NCBI GenBank assembly: GCA_910584935.1
Contig: CAJUDU010000010.1
Span: 1 to 51,876 of the forward strand
Length of the DNA: 51,876 nt
Source of the DNA: an uncultured Butyricicoccus sp.
Lineage (GTDB): Bacteria > Bacillota > Clostridia > Oscillospirales > Butyricicoccaceae
Reading direction: 5' to 3'
Under the pieces are notes generated by a model. That model had not been told where the DNA came from and ran no database searches. It saw only the letters and a program-made list of their open reading frames with translations. Each line of letters begins with the position of its first letter. The stretch's first letter is position 1. Made by a program: the position numbers and the translations under genes. Shown in pieces: positions 15,095-23,393 of this stretch.

Positions 15095-16293
15095 CAACGA
15101 TTTATTTAACCCGCCATGCCGAAGCCGAAGGCAATGTTTACCGCCGTTGCCATGGCATTTATGATTCCATGCTGACACCCAAGGCCTGGGAACAACTTCC
15201 CTATATTGCAAAACGTTTTGATGATGTGCCGCTTAGCGCAGTTTATGCGTCCGCGCTTTACCGCGCACGCCATACCGCAAAGGCAATTGCTGACCGCAAA
15301 GGGATGAAAGTGATTATCCACCCTGAACTGCATGAAATTGATATGGGCGACTGGGAGGATTTAACCTGGGCAGTGCTGCCCCGTCGCTATCCGAAAGAAT
15401 TTGCCATTTGGAACGCCCGCCCCTGGGAATGCCAAGTGCCTGGTGGAGAAACCGTTATGCAGGCTGGTGACCGTGTCCTTGCAGAACTATACCGCATTGC
15501 CGCACAACACGACGGACAGGAAATCGCTGTGGTATCTCATGGTTCAGCCATCCGCAGCATTCTTTGCCGGGTACTGCGCCTGCCGCCCGAAAAAATCGGG
15601 GAAATCGGTTGGGGGGATAATACTTGCGTGGCAAAATTGATTTTTCAGGACGGGAATGTCCATGCGGAATATTGGAATGACGCATCCCATTTGCCGCAGG
15701 AGCTTTCCACTTTTGCGTCAATCGGCTGGAAAGACGCAAAAAGCATCCCCAGCACCATACAGATATGGTTCCGCCCTTATAATCCCGAAAATGAAAGTGA
15801 CCGCAGGTTATTCCTGCAATTTGTGCATGAACAATATAAAAGCGCCTATGGCTCTGACAACAAATTAGATGAAGTACAAAAGTTAGCGCTGGCAGCTGAT
15901 GCACAAGCGGTATCGCCGCGTGCGGTCAGTTTTGGAATGCTGGAAGATACCCCAGTTGCGCTGGTCTTCCTGAACGCAGCTGACCAAAGCGAACCAGGTA
16001 CCGGTTTTGTCGGCGCTTACTGTATTGACGCAAAATACCGCGGCAGCGGGCTTTCCAAACAAATCATTGGGCAATCATTATCGGTATACCGCGAACTTGG
16101 ACGGGAATGGCTGTGCGCCGCCGTAGCGGAGCACAATGAACGCGCCAAAGGGTTTTATCACAAATTCCATTTCGAGCAGCGCGGGGAACGTATCAACGAA
16201 TGTGGGCGGCATTTTTTAATGTACCGCCGGATTAAAGTTGATTCATTGCAGGAAGAACAGGATTTATTCGATTTAAACCAAATAGCGCTGTAA
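15091..16293 (+). CDS. Histidine-phosphatase (PGM-like) fused to GNAT acetyltransferase
   Basis: 400 residues, in the same operon as pyrKD with a 4-base overlap. Residues 1 to about 205 are a histidine phosphatase: the catalytic RH is at residues 8-9 (LTRHAEAEGN), the acid residue lies around HEIDMGDWEDL and the second histidine is in VVSHGSAIRSIL. Residues about 215-385 are a GNAT fold with GFVGAYCIDAKYRGSGLSKQIIG, matching the acetyl-CoA loop, and AVAEHNERAKGFYHKFHFEQRG. Each domain is normal in length, so this is a true two-domain fusion rather than a readthrough. The substrates are unknown; a link to nucleotide metabolism is suggested only by the operon. Confidence 0.85.
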   Translation: MTTIYLTRHAEAEGNVYRRCHGIYDSMLTPKAWEQLPYIAKRFDDVPLSAVYASALYRARHTAKAIADRKGMKVIIHPELHEIDMGDWEDLTWAVLPRRYPKEFAIWNARPWECQVPGGETVMQAGDRVLAELYRIAAQHDGQEIAVVSHGSAIRSILCRVLRLPPEKIGEIGWGDNTCVAKLIFQDGNVHAEYWNDASHLPQELSTFASIGWKDAKSIPSTIQIWFRPYNPENESDRRLFLQFVHEQYKSAYGSDNKLDEVQKLALAADAQAVSPRAVSFGMLEDTPVALVFLNAADQSEPGTGFVGAYCIDAKYRGSGLSKQIIGQSLSVYRELGREWLCAAVAEHNERAKGFYHKFHFEQRGERINECGRHFLMYRRIKVDSLQEEQDLFDLNQIAL

Positions 16294-16305
16294 CATATCA
16301 AAAAA

Positions 16306-16356
16306 ATAACGCCCCATGCCGGTTTATTCTCTGGCATGGGGCGTTATGTGTTTTTC
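16306..16356 (+). terminator. Intrinsic terminator after the pyrKD operon
   Basis: A 15-bp perfect stem (16306-16320 with 16333-16347) is followed by GTGTTTTTCTT. A-rich sequence on the other side could make it work for the convergent gene as well. Confidence 0.88.
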
Positions 16357-16364
16357 TTATTTGT

Positions 16365-17285
16365 TTATGAATTTGACAATGCGCAAAGCTCACTTAACAT
16401 TTTGGGCAGCTCTGCATCCATGGTTTCATTGCTGAACTGGCAAGTGCCTACTCTCTTATGCCCACCGCCATTGTATTTGAGCATCAGACTGCCAACATCC
16501 ACCGTAGCGGTACGGTTCATAATGCTGTATCCCACTGCCGCGGAACAGCCCTGACCGCCGCGCCCGCTGACAATCCAAGCAGAAATATTCTGTTCTGGGT
16601 ACATACTGTAAATCATAAAACGGTTGCCGGTATAAATCGGGTCGACCCCGCGCAAATCCGTAATGATGACATTGCCCTCGGTGCGGGTATGTTTCGCAAC
16701 CATTTCCTTGAATTTCTCGGTCTGTTCGTTGTAAATTTCAATACGTTCCTGCACATCAGGCAATGCCAAAATTTCCGCTGTGGTCATTACCCGGCAGGCT
16801 TCCAGCAGCTTTTCCATGAGCTGATAGTTGGAAATGGAGAATTGCCGCCATCTGCCCAAACCTGTGCGCGGGTCCATCAAAAAGCCGATTAAAATCCAGC
16901 CAGTTGGATGCATCACTTCATCAATGGTCAAGTTAGCGGAATCCACTTTATCTACCGCATCCATCATTTCCCCAAACTGTGGGAACCGTTCTGCTCCACC
17001 ATAATATTCATAAATAATACGGGCACAGGATGGCGCTACACGGCTTTCGCCTTTGTATTTACCATCAAGCTGTAAGCGTTCATGTTCACTGGAATGATGG
17101 TCAAACCATAACCCGCAGCCTTCTACATAGGGCACATTGGCAAGGCAGTCATCCGCATTGACTTCTACCAACCCATCTTGCAAATCCTTCGGATGTGCAA
17201 ATTTCCAATGGTCAATAATGCCTGCTTCTAAAAGCAATGCGCCACAAACCAAACCGTCAAAATCTGAACGTGTAACCAATCTCAA
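16365..17285 (-). CDS. DHH-family phosphoesterase-like protein
   Basis: 306 residues from a TTG start at 17285, supported by AGGAGGAAATTATT directly upstream. Metal-binding motifs of the DHH superfamily are visible: SDFDG at residues 7-11, then FDHH near residue 79. The C-terminal GGGHKRVGTCQF is the DHHA1-type substrate signature. Relatives hydrolyse small nucleotides (pAp, oligoribonucleotides) or polyphosphate; which substrate applies here is not evident. It lies 86 bp after pyrG but has its own likely promoter. Confidence 0.82.
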   Translation of the reverse strand: MRLVTRSDFDGLVCGALLLEAGIIDHWKFAHPKDLQDGLVEVNADDCLANVPYVEGCGLWFDHHSSEHERLQLDGKYKGESRVAPSCARIIYEYYGGAERFPQFGEMMDAVDKVDSANLTIDEVMHPTGWILIGFLMDPRTGLGRWRQFSISNYQLMEKLLEACRVMTTAEILALPDVQERIEIYNEQTEKFKEMVAKHTRTEGNVIITDLRGVDPIYTGNRFMIYSMYPEQNISAWIVSGRGGQGCSAAVGYSIMNRTATVDVGSLMLKYNGGGHKRVGTCQFSNETMDAELPKMLSELCALSNS

Positions 17286-17330
17286 AATAATTTCCTCCTC
17301 CGGTTTTCAGATACCATGGGTGATAAGCCC

Positions 17331-17339
17331 ATTATACCA
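17331..17339 (-). promoter_or_regulatory. Predicted extended -10 promoter of the DHH gene
   Basis: On the minus strand TGG precedes TATAAT (17331-17336), 46 bp upstream of the TTG start, in the gap after pyrG. Confidence 0.5.
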
Positions 17340-17371
17340 TTTCCGGTGGTATTTATCTATCACAAAATCGC

Positions 17372-18967
17372 TTATTTTTTAGCGGCTGCCGCAATAAATG
17401 CACGGAATAGTGGATGTGCCCGATTGGGACGGGATTTAAACTCTGGGTGGAACTGTACCCCTAAATAAAATGGATGGTCTTTCACTTCGACAGTTTCCAC
17501 AAGCTCACCAGAAGGTGATGTGCCTGTGATGCACAACCCGGCTTGTTCCAACATATCACGATAATTGTTATTAAATTCATAACGGTGGCGATGCCGCTCG
17601 CTAACGACCGATTGCCCATAAGCATGAAACAAAACTGAACCCGGCACAATTTTACAAGGGTATGCACCAAGCCGCATAGTACCGCCTTTTTTGGAAATAC
17701 TATGCTGGCTTTCCATCAAATCAATGACCGGATAGGCTGTATCCGGGTCAAATTCAGAGGAATTTGCATCATGCCAGCCCAGTACACTGCGCGCATATGC
17801 CATGACTGCAATTTGCATTCCCAGACAAATTCCGAAATATGGGATATTATGCACCCGCGCATATGTCGCCGCACAAATCATGCCCTCTGTACCGCGTTGC
17901 CCGAAACCGCCCGGCAGGATAATGCCATCCATACCGGACAGCAGCTTATCCGCTGTGGCATCGTTTATTTCTTCCGCATCAATCCATTCGATATCAACAA
18001 AACAGCCGGTTTCATATCCCCCATGGCGCAGCGCTTCCACCACAGAAAGATATGCGTCATGCAGCCGCACATATTTGCCAACCAACGCGATTTTTACCCG
18101 CGTATCCCGCGCATCAATGCGGGCAATCATATCCATCCATTCTGACATATCCGCATTTGGCGCGTCAATCGACAATTCCCGGCAAACAATTTCAGATAAA
18201 TGGCATTCTTCCAGCATCAGCGGCGCACGGTAAAGCACAGGTACGGTGCGGTTTTCAATCACACAGTCCGGACGAACATTACAAAAAAGTGAAATCTTCG
18301 CTTTCACTTCCTCATCCAGCGGACGGTCTACCCGACAGACAATGATATCCGGCTGAATGCCCATGCCGCGCAGCTCCTTGACTGAATGCTGTGTCGGTTT
18401 GGATTTGGGTTCGTCAGAACCCGAAATATAGGGCACCAAAGTAACGTGTAAAAACAAACAATTGCGCCGCCCAACTTCGGCGGACACCTGCCGTATGGCT
18501 TCCAAAAATGGCTGGGATTCAATATCGCCAGTGGTACCGCCGATTTCTGTGATGACAATATCTGCGGCGGTTTTTTTGCCCACCGAATAAATAAATGATT
18601 TTATTTCCCCGGTGATATGTGGGATGACCTGCACGGTTTCCCCAAGATATTCTCCGGCGCGTTCTTTGTTCAGTACATTCCAATAAACCTTGCCGGTTGT
18701 TAAGTTGGAGAATTTATTCAAATCTTCGTCAATAAACCGTTCATAATGTCCTAAATCCAAATCCGTTTCCGCGCCATCCTCGGTGACGAACACTTCTCCA
18801 TGCTGAAATGGACTCATCGTGCCAGGGTCAACATTGATATAAGGGTCTAATTTTTGCGCGGCAACTTTTAGTCCGCGACTTTTGAGCAAACGCCCCAACG
18901 ATGCCGCTGTGATGCCTTTGCCCAAACCGGATACTACGCCGCCTGTTACAAAAATATATTTTGTCAT
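17372..18967 (-). CDS. pyrG: CTP synthase
   Basis: 531 residues from ATG 18967. The N-terminal synthetase domain begins TKYIFVTGGVVSGLGKG (nucleotide-binding loop), followed by DPYINVDPGTMSP and EDGAETDLDLGHYERF. The C-terminal class I glutamine amidotransferase has the nucleophile Cys in YFGICLGMQIAV and the HPEF histidine/glutamate pair. It makes CTP from UTP using glutamine nitrogen. It is the last gene of a long leftward nitrogen-assimilation operon, 5 bp after the ANTAR regulator gene, which ties a large glutamine-consuming step to glutamine supply. Confidence 0.97.
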   Translation of the reverse strand: MTKYIFVTGGVVSGLGKGITAASLGRLLKSRGLKVAAQKLDPYINVDPGTMSPFQHGEVFVTEDGAETDLDLGHYERFIDEDLNKFSNLTTGKVYWNVLNKERAGEYLGETVQVIPHITGEIKSFIYSVGKKTAADIVITEIGGTTGDIESQPFLEAIRQVSAEVGRRNCLFLHVTLVPYISGSDEPKSKPTQHSVKELRGMGIQPDIIVCRVDRPLDEEVKAKISLFCNVRPDCVIENRTVPVLYRAPLMLEECHLSEIVCRELSIDAPNADMSEWMDMIARIDARDTRVKIALVGKYVRLHDAYLSVVEALRHGGYETGCFVDIEWIDAEEINDATADKLLSGMDGIILPGGFGQRGTEGMICAATYARVHNIPYFGICLGMQIAVMAYARSVLGWHDANSSEFDPDTAYPVIDLMESQHSISKKGGTMRLGAYPCKIVPGSVLFHAYGQSVVSERHRHRYEFNNNYRDMLEQAGLCITGTSPSGELVETVEVKDHPFYLGVQFHPEFKSRPNRAHPLFRAFIAAAAKK

Positions 18968-18972
18968 AAAAA

Positions 18973-19563
18973 TCACTCTTTCCCGGAAGCCCCGTTATTC
19001 TCATGCAGCTGTAACAACTCACGTGCCACATCTCGTTTGGACTGACGGGTATCCATTGCACGTTTTTCAATATAAGCGTGTGCTTCCGGCTCGGTCATGC
19101 CGCATTCTATCAGCACGCATTTTGCCCGGCTGACCAGCCGCAATTCTTCCAAACGCGCTTGCAGCCGCCGGTTTTCCGTTAACAGCGCGCCAATGCGTTG
19201 ATGGGTGGCGCGTGCCAGTTGAATGCCTTGCGATAGCTGTGCCCGCCCTAATGGGCGGGATAATACCAATACGCCATCCTGCCCGACTTTTGCCGCGACT
19301 TCATCGGCAATTTCCGCTTTGGCAAGCAGGAGAACCCCTGCGCTGGTTGCCGAGGCGGTATGTATGCTGAGTTCCGCGCCAAATTCATCTGGTAATGGTG
19401 TATTGATAAACACCATGCTGAACTCTGCTTCTGCCATGCGGCGGCGTGCCTCTGCCCCATGCAGGGCAAAGCTGGGCTGGGCAGGCATCCCGCATTCCGA
19501 AAGCAAACGTGCCAACATCCTGCCGCTTTTTTCGGTTGCCGAAACAATCAGGATACGTTCCAT
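18973..19563 (-). CDS. ANTAR-domain RNA-binding antiterminator with pseudo-receiver
   Basis: 196 residues from ATG 19563 (GGGGG upstream). The N-terminal 120 residues look like a response-regulator receiver fold, but the expected phospho-acceptor position is Asn54 (VFINTPLP), so phosphorylation is unlikely. A short coiled-coil linker follows. The C-terminal ANTAR domain (about 134-190) contains RAKCVLIECGMTEPEAHAYIEKRAMD, a close match to AmiR/NasR/EutV-type RNA binders. ANTAR proteins bind small hexaloop hairpins and block intrinsic terminators. Candidate targets precede the GltS operon, glnN and amt in this window. The gene lies between GSI and pyrG, so it would be autoregulated. No cognate kinase is adjacent. 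Confidence 0.9.
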   Translation of the reverse strand: MERILIVSATEKSGRMLARLLSECGMPAQPSFALHGAEARRRMAEAEFSMVFINTPLPDEFGAELSIHTASATSAGVLLLAKAEIADEVAAKVGQDGVLVLSRPLGRAQLSQGIQLARATHQRIGALLTENRRLQARLEELRLVSRAKCVLIECGMTEPEAHAYIEKRAMDTRQSKRDVARELLQLHENNGASGKE

Positions 19564-19585
19564 AAAAGCCCCCTTTATGCCCCGA

Positions 19586-20896
19586 TTACCAGCGTTCAAA
19601 ATACAATTTATATGCAGCTGAATATGGGTCGCGATATTTCAGGTATTCTTCGCATTCATCTTCTTTCGCGGCAATGAAACGCTCAAAAATGCGTGCGGGA
19701 AGATTTTCCCGTACAAATTTACTGGATTTCGCCGCGTCAACCGCTTCACGCAGCGAATCTGGCAATGCCTGATAATCCGAACCATCCTCGGTAAACAAAT
19801 TGAGGTTGCAGGCAGGCGGCAGCGGCGTTTTGTGCGCAACGCCCTCTAATCCCGCATAAATTAACAACGCAAATGCCAGATATGGGTTCAAACAGCCATC
19901 CGATGCACGATATTCCATGCGGCGGTGCTGCCCATAGGCAAGCGGGATACGGATAAGCGGTGAACGGTTTTGATGTGACCAAGTAATATACCGTGGCGCT
20001 TCAAATTCGCCAAGACGTTCATAAGAATTAGCAAGCGGGTTAAAAAACAATGCCATTTCACGGGTTCGCTGTAAAATGCCAGCAATAAAAGATTCCGCGG
20101 TTTGGGAATGCGCTTCCTGTGGGTCGCGGAAAATATTCTGCCCATCCCGGAATAAAGACAAATTGATATGCAAGCCGCTGCCCGGCTGACCTGGCAATGG
20201 CTTTGGCAGAAATGACGCATAAAGCCCATTGGTACCCGCCATTGTTTTGACCACCCATTTGAAGGTAATCATATTATCTGCCGCGTGTACGGCATCAGAA
20301 TATTTAAAGTCAATTTCATTTTGCCCCGGCCCCTGCTCATGGTGAGAGGTTTCGGGCTGAATGCCCATTTCCTCCAGGGTTAAACAAATCTGCCGGCGCA
20401 CATTTTCCGCACGGTCAAGCGGCGCAACATCAAAATAAGACGCATGGTCATGCGGGATACGGGTTGGCATCCCTTTTTCATCAACTTCAAACAGGTAAAA
20501 CTCGCATTCTGTGCCGACCATGCAGTTTAACCCCTGTTTTTGCGCTGCAGCCGCTGCCTGCCGCAGCACATGGCGCCCATCCCCTTCAAACGGGGTGCCA
20601 TCTGGATAACGGATATCACAGAAAAATCGTACCACCCGCCCGGTGGACGGGCGCCATGGCAAAACCGATAAGGTGGATGGATCCGGAAACAAAAGCAAAT
20701 CCGACTGTTCCACATTCATAAAGCCTGCCAGTGCAGAAGCATCAAAACAAATGCCCTCGGCAAAAGCGCGGGTGAGTTCGCCAGGCATGATGGAAATGTT
20801 TTTTTGCTGCCCAAAGATATCACAAAACGCAAGTCGGATAAATTTTACATCATTGTCCTCAATAAACGCAAGGACATCTTGGATTGAAGTGCTCAT
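19586..20896 (-). CDS. glnA: Glutamine synthetase type I
   Basis: 436 residues from ATG 20896 behind GGAGG, the size of GSI-alpha enzymes. Active-site motifs are clear: VGTECEFYLFE for metal-binding glutamates, QGPGQNEIDF, the ATP-site KPLPGQPGSGLHIN and SPLIRIP with NPYLAFALLIYAG near the C-terminus. It converts glutamate and ammonia to glutamine. Its position between the glutamate synthase subunits and the ANTAR regulator gives a complete GS-GOGAT assimilation operon. A second, unrelated GSIII gene lies divergently at 26458. Confidence 0.95.
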   Translation of the reverse strand: MSTSIQDVLAFIEDNDVKFIRLAFCDIFGQQKNISIMPGELTRAFAEGICFDASALAGFMNVEQSDLLLFPDPSTLSVLPWRPSTGRVVRFFCDIRYPDGTPFEGDGRHVLRQAAAAAQKQGLNCMVGTECEFYLFEVDEKGMPTRIPHDHASYFDVAPLDRAENVRRQICLTLEEMGIQPETSHHEQGPGQNEIDFKYSDAVHAADNMITFKWVVKTMAGTNGLYASFLPKPLPGQPGSGLHINLSLFRDGQNIFRDPQEAHSQTAESFIAGILQRTREMALFFNPLANSYERLGEFEAPRYITWSHQNRSPLIRIPLAYGQHRRMEYRASDGCLNPYLAFALLIYAGLEGVAHKTPLPPACNLNLFTEDGSDYQALPDSLREAVDAAKSSKFVRENLPARIFERFIAAKEDECEEYLKYRDPYSAAYKLYFERW

Positions 20897-20977
20897 AAGC
20901 AAACCTCCATTTCAAAATATTTCGCAGGATAAACGCTTTGGGAGGGGCAGATTTTCCCCTCCCGCTTGTTTTGTTGT

Positions 20978-21703
20978 TTACGATTCAAACGTATATAATT
21001 GTTTATACCCTGCTTCGGGGTTTGCTGTCAAGATATAAAACCTGCCGGAAAGGATTTCTTCCGCGTTGCCACCGAAAAACTGACAATAATCTTCCACTTG
21101 CGGGCGGATTTCTGCCATATCTTCGACACCCAGTTCACTAACCAGCACTTGACGCGGCAAGCCTTGCGGGGCTTCATCACACCGCATGACAATTTTGCCG
21201 CCATGCATCCCGGTGCCACAAAAGAAACTTGCCGGATATGCGCCATTTGCACCCTTGCCAAGCACAATAATCAGTCCGCCCGCAAGATATTCCCCAAGGA
21301 AAGACCCTGCCTGCCCGCCAACTACCAGGATTGGACTTTTTTCCATATAGGCCTTCATATGAATGCCCGCACGATAGCCGACATCACCTTCGATAAAAAT
21401 GCGCCCGCCGCGCATCCCATAGCCGCAGGCATCACCGCAGCTGCCATGGATGATAATATCCCCATGATTCATCGTATCGCCGACGGCTTCCTGGCAGTTG
21501 CCAAACACTTCAATCACGGAACCATTGTTATATTGCCCCAGCCCATTGCCTGGCGTGCCATGTAAGATGAATTTCCTGCCCGATGTACCACAGCCAATAT
21601 AACGCTGCCCATAAACTTCGTTGATGGTGATTTCTGTATCTGCACAGGCGCGAATCTGTTCGTTCAGCACCTGATAATATGTCGTTCCTGCTGTTATTAC
21701 CAT
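20978..21703 (-). CDS. Glutamate synthase GXGXG-domain subunit
   Basis: 241 residues. The chain is a right-handed beta-helix of the GltB C-terminal type with repeated glycine turns (GNGLGQYNNGSVIEVFGNC, MNHGDIIIHGSCGDACGYGMRGGRIFIEGD, GGLIIVLGKGA). In normal GltB this is the last domain of one large polypeptide; here it is a separate protein, as in archaeal-type and some clostridial enzymes. The gene overlaps the FAD-oxidoreductase gene by 7 bases. Confidence 0.9.
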   Translation of the reverse strand: MVITAGTTYYQVLNEQIRACADTEITINEVYGQRYIGCGTSGRKFILHGTPGNGLGQYNNGSVIEVFGNCQEAVGDTMNHGDIIIHGSCGDACGYGMRGGRIFIEGDVGYRAGIHMKAYMEKSPILVVGGQAGSFLGEYLAGGLIIVLGKGANGAYPASFFCGTGMHGGKIVMRCDEAPQGLPRQVLVSELGVEDMAEIRPQVEDYCQFFGGNAEEILSGRFYILTANPEAGYKQLYTFES

Positions 21704-22938
21704 GTGCGTACACCTCCCAGCTTCTTTGCACGTTCCGTCTGTGAAAATGCCATTAACTGTGGTTTTTCCCGAATCAGTTCAAAATCAATGGATGAAAGCG
21801 GGGTGCGTTCTCGAATCAGCGAGGTATAAATACCAGCACGTTCCACATCACCCAGCAGGATAAATCCAACAAGATGGTCATCCCGTGTGACAAGCAGTTT
21901 ATAGCTGTTTTCGGTTTCTTCAAGGTATTGCTCGCCGTCATAAGAACCCGCAGTAATCATATGCAGCCCCATAAACCCAGAAGCGTTCATTGGGATTGCT
22001 TTGTCAAATGTGCGGTCGCCGCCTGCCATATTCATGCCAGCCGTTTCACCCTGCATATACGCATTGGGCAGGATGGCTAAAATCCGGTTGGTATCACAGG
22101 AAATATCATGGGATACTGTGCAGTCCCCTGCCGCGTAAATATCCGGCACAGTGGTTTGCATATGGTTATCCAGCAGGATGCCCCGGTTTACCGTGCAGCC
22201 TGCCCCTTCGGCTAATCCAGTATTGGGGCGCACGCCAACCGCAATGACCAAAATATCAAATTCGACTTGCCCACCGCTTTGCAGCGTGGCACTGTTTGCG
22301 GAGGTAAACTTTGCAACTGAATCGCCCAGCCGGAAGCTAACCCCTTGCTTTTCAATATGCCGCTGGATAATACCGCCTGGTTTTTCCAGCATAACATTGG
22401 GCAGGATGCGCGGCGCCATATCAATGACCATAATGGATTTTGCACGACCAATAATACCTTCGGCGCATTTCAGCCCAATAAGCCCCGCACCGATAATCAG
22501 CACCCGTTTGGATTTGTCTTCCCCTAACATAGCATCCAAATGTTTTGCGTCGTCCAGCGTCATAAAGCTAGTTTTATCCTGTACCAATTCCAGCCCTTCC
22601 ATAGGCGGTACAAAGGGGCGGGAACCTGTGCAAACGCATAATTTATCAAATGGGAGCTGTTCCCCATTGTCTAAAAGAACGGTTTTGCCCTCTATTTTTT
22701 CCGCAGTGCGCCCAAGCAGTGCGGTTACACCATTTTTTTCATAAAAATCCGCTGGGCGGTACGCAAGCATTTTTGCTTCGGTTGTTTTGCCAAGCAGCAG
22801 ATAAGAAATCAGCGGACGCCCATATACCGGGTAATTTTCCGCAGAAACCAGCGTGATTGGGCTTTCCTTATCCACCACGCGGATGCCTTCAATTACGCCT
22901 GCTGCCGCTGTGCCGTTGCCAATGATTACATAATTCAT
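21697..22938 (-). CDS. FAD-dependent NAD(P)H oxidoreductase subunit of the glutamate synthase operon
   Basis: I set the start at ATG 22938 (AGGAGAGGTG upstream), giving 413 residues. An FAD-binding GNGTAAAGVIEGIR motif is at the N-terminus, followed by YPVYGRPLISYLL, CTGSRPFVPP, a second dinucleotide fold VLIIGAGLIGLKCAEGI, and DIYAAGDC before the C-terminus. It resembles rubredoxin/nitrite-reductase-type oxidoreductases. In this operon it probably feeds electrons from NAD(P)H to the ferredoxin subunit and the FMN domain. The electron donor is inferred only. Confidence 0.88.
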   Translation of the reverse strand: MNYVIIGNGTAAAGVIEGIRVVDKESPITLVSAENYPVYGRPLISYLLLGKTTEAKMLAYRPADFYEKNGVTALLGRTAEKIEGKTVLLDNGEQLPFDKLCVCTGSRPFVPPMEGLELVQDKTSFMTLDDAKHLDAMLGEDKSKRVLIIGAGLIGLKCAEGIIGRAKSIMVIDMAPRILPNVMLEKPGGIIQRHIEKQGVSFRLGDSVAKFTSANSATLQSGGQVEFDILVIAVGVRPNTGLAEGAGCTVNRGILLDNHMQTTVPDIYAAGDCTVSHDISCDTNRILAILPNAYMQGETAGMNMAGGDRTFDKAIPMNASGFMGLHMITAGSYDGEQYLEETENSYKLLVTRDDHLVGFILLGDVERAGIYTSLIRERTPLSSIDFELIREKPQLMAFSQTERAKKLGGVRTW

Positions 22939-22945
22939 GCCGGTT

Positions 22946-23374
22946 TCACCTCTCCTCATAAACAATTGCTTTATTCGGACAGCCCTGTACACACATCGGC
23001 TGGCCAAACTCATTTTTCTGACACAATTCGCATTTCTGCACCGCGCCCTGTTCGGAATGGCTAAGCGCACCATATGGACAGGACAAAATACAAGTACAAC
23101 AGCCAACGCATTTTTCCGAATCAATATGTACCGCGCCGTCTACAATCTGCAATGCGCCGGAAATACAGCCCTTGACGCACAAGGGGTCTTCACAATGGCG
23201 GCAGGATACCGCAAAAGAAATATTGTTGCGTTCCTCAATTTTAATGCGCGGGGCAATTTTATGGTCTTTCAGCGCTTTGACCATCGAGGACTTGCCCGAA
23301 TTAGCGAAAGCGCAATAATACTCACATAAATGGCAGCCAAGGCACCATTTTTCATCTACATATACACGTTTCAT
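22946..23374 (-). CDS. Ferredoxin-type protein with four [4Fe-4S] motifs
   Basis: The start at ATG 23374 follows GGGAGG; the protein has 142 residues. Cysteine groups CLGCHLCEYYC, CRHCEDPLCVKGC, CVGCCTCILSCP and CELCQKNEFGQPMCVQGCP indicate up to four clusters, as in HycB/CooF-like electron carriers. It lies between the FAD and FMN subunits of the glutamate synthase, 7 bp before the FAD gene. The expected role is electron transfer between them. Confidence 0.9.
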   Translation of the reverse strand: MKRVYVDEKWCLGCHLCEYYCAFANSGKSSMVKALKDHKIAPRIKIEERNNISFAVSCRHCEDPLCVKGCISGALQIVDGAVHIDSEKCVGCCTCILSCPYGALSHSEQGAVQKCELCQKNEFGQPMCVQGCPNKAIVYEER

Positions 23375-23393
23375 GGTTCTTGTCCTCCCCTTG

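Noticed and set aside
21697..23124. Upstream extension of the FAD oxidoreductase to 23124
   Set aside because: The extra 62 residues overlap the ferredoxin gene in another frame and look non-coding; ATG 22938 has a strong ribosome site.
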